A DNA stretch of 8,795 nucleotides, from assembly GCA_900546415.1 (NCBI GenBank), contig URCY01000066.1, positions 1 to 8,795 on the forward strand, read 5' to 3'. The position numbers and the translations under genes were made by a program. Below are positions 6,466 through 8,795 of this stretch, one piece after another (position 1 is the first letter of the stretch; each line of letters starts with the position of its first letter). This DNA is from an uncultured Eubacteriales bacterium (GTDB lineage: Bacteria > Bacillota > Clostridia > Oscillospirales > Oscillospiraceae). The notes under the pieces are model-generated. The model was given only the letters and a program-made list of their open reading frames with translations. It was not told the DNA's origin and did no database searches.

Positions 6466-8148
6466 ATGGCGGAAGAGATCATCATTCCCGAGACTAAAAA
6501 TTTCATTGAGGCGTTCGTCGCCGAGGACATCGCGCAGGGCGGCCAGTTTGAGGGTATGCAGGTGCACACCCGTTTTCCGCCCGAGCCGAACGGCTATCTG
6601 CACATCGGCCACTGCAAGGCGCTGTGCATCGATTTCGGCACGGCAGAAAAATTCGGCGGCATCTGCAACCTGCGCATGGACGACACGAACCCCACCAAGG
6701 AGGACACCGAGTACGTCGATGCGATCAAGGAGGACATCCACTGGCTGGGCTTCGACTGGGACGACCGCTTTTTCTATGCCTCGCAGTATTTCGACAAAAT
6801 GTACGAATGCGCCGAGGAGCTGATCAAAAAAGGCCTCGCCTATGTCTGCGAGCTGACGCCCGAGCAGATGCGCGAATATCGCGGCGATCTGACCACCCCG
6901 GCCAGAAGCCCCTACCGCGACCGTCCGATCGAGGAATCGCTTGACCTGTTCCGCAGAATGCGCGCCGGGGAATTCCCCAACGGCGCAATGACGCTGCGCG
7001 CAAAGATCGACCTTGCCTCTGGCAACTTCAACATGCGCGACCCGGCGATCTACCGCATCAACCACATGCCTCACCACGCCACGGGCGATAAATGGTGCAT
7101 CTATCCCATGTACGACTTCGCCCACCCGATCGAGGACGCCATGGAGCACATCACGCACTCGCTCTGCTCGCTGGAGTTTGAGGCGCATCGCCCGCTTTAT
7201 AACTGGGTCGTCGAGCACTGCGACCTGCCCAGCAAGCCGCGCCAGATCGAGTTTGCCCGTCTTGGCATCAACTACACCGTGATGTCCAAGCGCAAGCTGC
7301 GCCTTCTGGTCGAGGAGGGGCGCGTCTCCGGCTGGGACGACCCGCGTATGCCGACGCTCTGCGGCCTGCGCCGCCGGGGCTACACGCCGAAGTCCGTCCG
7401 CAGCTTCTGCGAACGCATCGGCGTGTCGAAGGCGGCCTCCACGGTCGAGTTCGGCTTTTTGGAGCACTGCCTGCGCGAGGATCTCAACGACACGGCCAAG
7501 CGCGCCATGGCCGTTCTGCGCCCCCTGCGCCTGACGATCACAAACTATCCGGCCGACCGGCAGGAGCGCTTCCCTGTCGAAAACCATCCCGACCATCCCG
7601 AGCTGGGCAGCCGCGAGGTCACCTTCTCCCGTTCGCTCTGGATCGAGCAGGACGATTTTATGGAGGAAAAGGTCGGCAAATTCTTCCGCTTCTTCCCCGG
7701 CAACGAGGTGCGCCTGAAGGGCGCTTACGTCGTCAAATGCACCGGCTGCCGCAAGGACGAAAACGGGCAGGTCGTCGAGGTCTTCTGCGAATATGACCCG
7801 GAATCCCGCGGCGGCAACCCCGCTGACGGACGCAAGGTCAAATCCACCGTGCACTGGGTCGACGCGACCAACGCGCTCGACGCCGAGGTGCGCCTGTATT
7901 CCAACCTCTTCACCGACCCTGACCCCGACGCCGCCGACAAGAATTTCCTCGACTGCCTGAACCCCGACTCGCTCGAGGTTCTGACCGGCTGCAAGGTCGA
8001 GGCCGCGCTGGCAGATGCCGCAGCGCCCGAGTCCTTCCAGTTCATGCGTCTGGGCTATTTCTGCCCCGACAGCAAGGATTCCTCCCCTGAGCATCTTGTC
8101 TTTAACCGCTCCGTCAGCCTGAAGGACAGCTTCAAGCCGGGAAAATAA
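6466..8148 (+). CDS. glnS: Glutaminyl-tRNA synthetase
   Basis: This class I synthetase joins glutamine to tRNA-Gln using ATP. The protein has 560 residues, close to the 554 of E. coli GlnRS. The Rossmann fold carries PPEPNGYLHIGH (38-49, HIGH at 46-49) and LRMDDTNPTKED (69-80). The KMSKS loop appears as VMSKRK (272-277), followed by GWDDPRMPTLCGLRRRGYTP (289-308). These are GlnRS rather than GluRS features. The C-terminal half resembles the two beta-barrel anticodon domains of E. coli GlnRS, with NHPDHPELGSREV (373-385), EVRLKGAYVVK (414-424), GRKVKSTVHWV (455-465) and FNRSVSLKDSF (547-557). No extra N-terminal YqeY-like domain or C-terminal tail is present. Many Firmicutes make Gln-tRNA through GatCAB instead, so this gene indicates a direct route in this organism. 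It is transcribed alone, divergently from pyrH. Confidence 0.98.
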   Translation: MAEEIIIPETKNFIEAFVAEDIAQGGQFEGMQVHTRFPPEPNGYLHIGHCKALCIDFGTAEKFGGICNLRMDDTNPTKEDTEYVDAIKEDIHWLGFDWDDRFFYASQYFDKMYECAEELIKKGLAYVCELTPEQMREYRGDLTTPARSPYRDRPIEESLDLFRRMRAGEFPNGAMTLRAKIDLASGNFNMRDPAIYRINHMPHHATGDKWCIYPMYDFAHPIEDAMEHITHSLCSLEFEAHRPLYNWVVEHCDLPSKPRQIEFARLGINYTVMSKRKLRLLVEEGRVSGWDDPRMPTLCGLRRRGYTPKSVRSFCERIGVSKAASTVEFGFLEHCLREDLNDTAKRAMAVLRPLRLTITNYPADRQERFPVENHPDHPELGSREVTFSRSLWIEQDDFMEEKVGKFFRFFPGNEVRLKGAYVVKCTGCRKDENGQVVEVFCEYDPESRGGNPADGRKVKSTVHWVDATNALDAEVRLYSNLFTDPDPDAADKNFLDCLNPDSLEVLTGCKVEAALADAAAPESFQFMRLGYFCPDSKDSSPEHLVFNRSVSLKDSFKPGK

Positions 8149-8206
8149 CGCGCCGCGACGCGTCCAACATCCGGTCGGACGGCAAAACGAGCGCACACAA
8201 TGAATA

Positions 8207-8246
8207 CGAAGCCCGGCAGGTTTTTTGCAAAACCTGCCGGGCTTCG
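8207..8246 (+). terminator. Probable glnS terminator hairpin
   Basis: A perfect 18-bp stem (8207-8224 with 8229-8246) has a four-base loop TTGC, 58 bases after the glnS stop. The stem is GC-rich in the middle (GCCCGGCAGG) and has T and A runs next to the loop. No U-tract follows on either strand (the plus strand continues TCAGCGTG), so it is not a textbook intrinsic terminator. It may still stop transcription or protect the 3' end. It is placed on the plus strand only because of its position after glnS. Confidence 0.6.
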
Positions 8247-8250
8247 TCAG

Positions 8251-8283
8251 CGTGTATAAATCCTTGCGTAGCAAGTAAACACG
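8251..8283. repeat. Small nested hairpin
   Basis: An outer stem CGTGT (8251-8255) pairs with ACACG (8279-8283), and an inner stem CTTGC (8263-8267) pairs with GCAAG (8271-8275) around GTA. It immediately follows the larger terminator-like hairpin. The pairing is short, so the element is only tentative. Confidence 0.35.
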
Positions 8284-8295
8284 TCCCAATTTTCG

Positions 8296-8329
8296 TGTCA
8301 TTGCGAGGAGCGCAGCGACGTGGCAATCT
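8296..8329 (+). repeat. Dispersed palindromic repeat, copy 1
   Basis: This 34-base unit begins TGTCATTGCGAGGAG and ends TGGCAATCT. It is an imperfect palindrome: ATTGC (8300-8304) pairs with GCAAT (8323-8327). A second copy lies inverted at 8504-8544. The sequence resembles, from memory, a small repeat scattered through intergenic regions of gut Clostridia; a genome-wide count would settle this. Confidence 0.7.
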
Positions 8330-8340
8330 ATAAGCCAAAG

Positions 8341-8372
8341 GTACGGCATCCCGTGGCGAAGCACGGGAGTAC
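8341..8372. repeat. Hairpin between the inverted repeats
   Basis: TCCCGT (8349-8354) pairs with ACGGGA (8363-8368) around an eight-base loop, flanked by GTAC at 8341-8344 and 8369-8372. It sits within the interval bounded by the inverted repeat pair and may be part of the same element. Confidence 0.4.
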
Positions 8373-8503
8373 GTAGCAAAAAGGAAGCCCTATCACAAAA
8401 ATTGGATTTGCTGCGTCGTTTCGCTTTCTCTTTCTTTATTTCAGGGTTCTGTTTCGTTCCGCGCAACCATATTTCGTTCCGGGATGGCAAATCGCTTCGT
8501 TAA

Positions 8504-8544
8504 AGATTGCCGCGTCGGGCGCACGCGCCCTCCTTGCAATGACA
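8504..8544 (-). repeat. Dispersed palindromic repeat, copy 2 (inverted)
   Basis: The reverse complement begins TGTCATTGCAAGGAG and ends CGGCAATCT, matching 8296-8329 at both ends with one mismatch in each. Its centre is seven bases longer and holds a perfect six-base-pair hairpin (GGGCGC, 8517-8522, with GCGCCC, 8525-8530). The arms are conserved and the centre varies, as expected of a repeat kept for its folded form. Confidence 0.7.
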
Positions 8545-8567
8545 GAATCGGTAGGCTGGATCGAAAA

Positions 8568-8601
8568 TACGGAACGCGAAATCCAATCTTTGGATTCCGT
8601 A
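8568..8601. repeat. Nested hairpin
   Basis: TACGGA (8568-8573) pairs with TCCGTA (8596-8601). Inside, ATCCAA (8581-8586) pairs with TTGGAT (8590-8595) around TCT, with an unpaired seven-base bulge on one side. No role can be assigned. Confidence 0.4.
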
Positions 8602-8658
8602 AAACCTCTCTTATTTGTTGCCTGATTTTGACGGTTCCGGACTTTTTTGACAGTCTGA

Positions 8659-8699
8659 AAGAAGTGAAGTGCGGGGCGTTGCCCTGCACTTCACTTCTT
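8659..8699. terminator. Strong terminator-like hairpin
   Basis: A 19-bp stem (8659-8677 with 8681-8699) has one G-T pair and a three-base loop GTT. The loop-proximal part is GC-rich (GTGCGGGGC). No U-tract follows directly on either strand, though both 3' arms end in pyrimidine-rich CTTCTT. No visible gene ends at it. It could end transcription from outside the window or be part of a mobile palindromic element. Confidence 0.45.
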
Positions 8700-8720
8700 C
8701 TACGCGCCGCCTGTTTTCCT

Positions 8721-8795
8721 AGGGAGCCTCTGATTCAATTGCAAGAGCGATCAGCGAGGGATTTTGTTCCAGATTGAGGTTTGGAAATCGCAGGA
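8721..8795 (+). repeat. Partial dispersed repeat, copy B (runs off right edge)
   Basis: It begins AGGGAGCCTCTGA (8721-8733), with TCAGCG at 8751-8756, TTTTG at 8762-8766 and CCA at 8769-8771. These blocks are shared in order and spacing with copy A at 1-54, which lies in the opposite orientation. A small stem TTCCA (8767-8771) with TGGAA (8782-8786) is visible. The element continues beyond the window. No gene is seen in it. Confidence 0.5.

Larger units (their letters stand above)
8149..8795. other. Gene-free, palindrome-dense region right of glnS
   Basis: These 647 bases contain no convincing gene on either strand. The open frames present have no ribosome binding site and run through hairpins and repeats. 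From left to right they hold an 18-bp hairpin, a small nested hairpin (8251-8283), an inverted pair of a dispersed repeat (8296-8329, 8504-8544) with a hairpin between them (8341-8372), a short direct repeat TTTCGTTCCG (8452-8461 and 8472-8481), a nested hairpin (8568-8601), a 19-bp hairpin (8659-8699), and the start of an outward-running repeat (8721-8795). It looks like an accumulation site for small palindromic elements. Confidence 0.75.

Noticed and set aside
8132..8338. A 68-codon minus-strand open frame
   Set aside because: It starts in the dispersed repeat, crosses the glnS terminator hairpin and ends inside glnS, so it is not a plausible gene.
6349..8490. A 713-codon open frame on the minus strand opposite glnS
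   Set aside because: It covers nearly all of glnS in antisense, continues through the downstream hairpin and a dispersed repeat, and has no domain I recognise. In GC-rich DNA the opposite strand of a real gene often stays open. The glnS frame has full family motifs.
8296..8544. A CRISPR array
   Set aside because: There are only two copies, in opposite orientations, 174 bases apart, with no regular spacers and no cas genes. This is a palindromic repeat pair.
8441..8777. Two small open frames (8441-8689 minus, 8484-8777 plus)
   Set aside because: Both read through the dispersed palindromic repeat and the 19-bp hairpin, lack Shine-Dalgarno sequences, and look like repeat-derived spurious proteins.
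8721..8795. A tRNA or other known small RNA gene at the right edge
   Set aside because: There is no cloverleaf, no standard T-loop and no matched acceptor stem. The bases fit the repeat family seen at the left edge better.

Overview
The window is a GC-rich stretch of housekeeping genes followed by about 650 bases of non-coding, palindrome-rich DNA. The gene order, protein motifs and base composition suggest a member of the Clostridia, most likely an uncultured Oscillospiraceae/Ruminococcaceae-type gut bacterium. Several motifs are of the Firmicutes type, such as the H-R-Q-S form in DXR and the I-R-P-G-G-E form in UppS. This placement is an inference from protein and repeat character, not from a marker gene.

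Layout. Seven genes run right to left as one tightly packed operon (6267 down to 53): pyrH (UMP kinase), frr (ribosome recycling factor), uppS (undecaprenyl diphosphate synthase), cdsA (CDP-diacylglycerol synthase), dxr (DXP reductoisomerase), rseP (site-2 membrane protease) and ispG (HMBPP synthase). Gaps are 3 to 12 bases, except for 89 bases between frr and uppS that hold a large stem-loop. Three Shine-Dalgarno sequences are built into the stop codon of the gene before. A 198-base divergent region (6268-6465) separates this operon from glnS (glutaminyl-tRNA synthetase, 6466-8148, plus strand), and each side has its own sigma-A-type promoter. The usual upstream partners rpsB and tsf do not precede pyrH here.

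How the genes work together. DXR and IspG are MEP-pathway enzymes that lead to isoprenoid precursors. UppS turns such precursors into the C55 lipid carrier for cell-wall synthesis. CdsA makes the CDP-activated lipid for phospholipids. RseP cuts proteins within the membrane. PyrH and Frr supply UDP (hence UTP/CTP) and recycle ribosomes. GlnRS charges tRNA-Gln directly.

The right end (8149-8795) contains no credible gene. It holds an 18-bp perfect hairpin after glnS, several smaller hairpins, an inverted pair of a dispersed palindromic repeat (8296-8329 and 8504-8544), a 19-bp hairpin (8659-8699), and the start of a second repeat family (8721-8795). A diverged, inverted copy of that second family lies at the other end of the window (1-54), directly after the ispG stop. 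Both copies run outward and off the window. I see no defence, CRISPR, phage or biosynthetic system. The best leads are the repeat elements and the intercistronic stem-loop.
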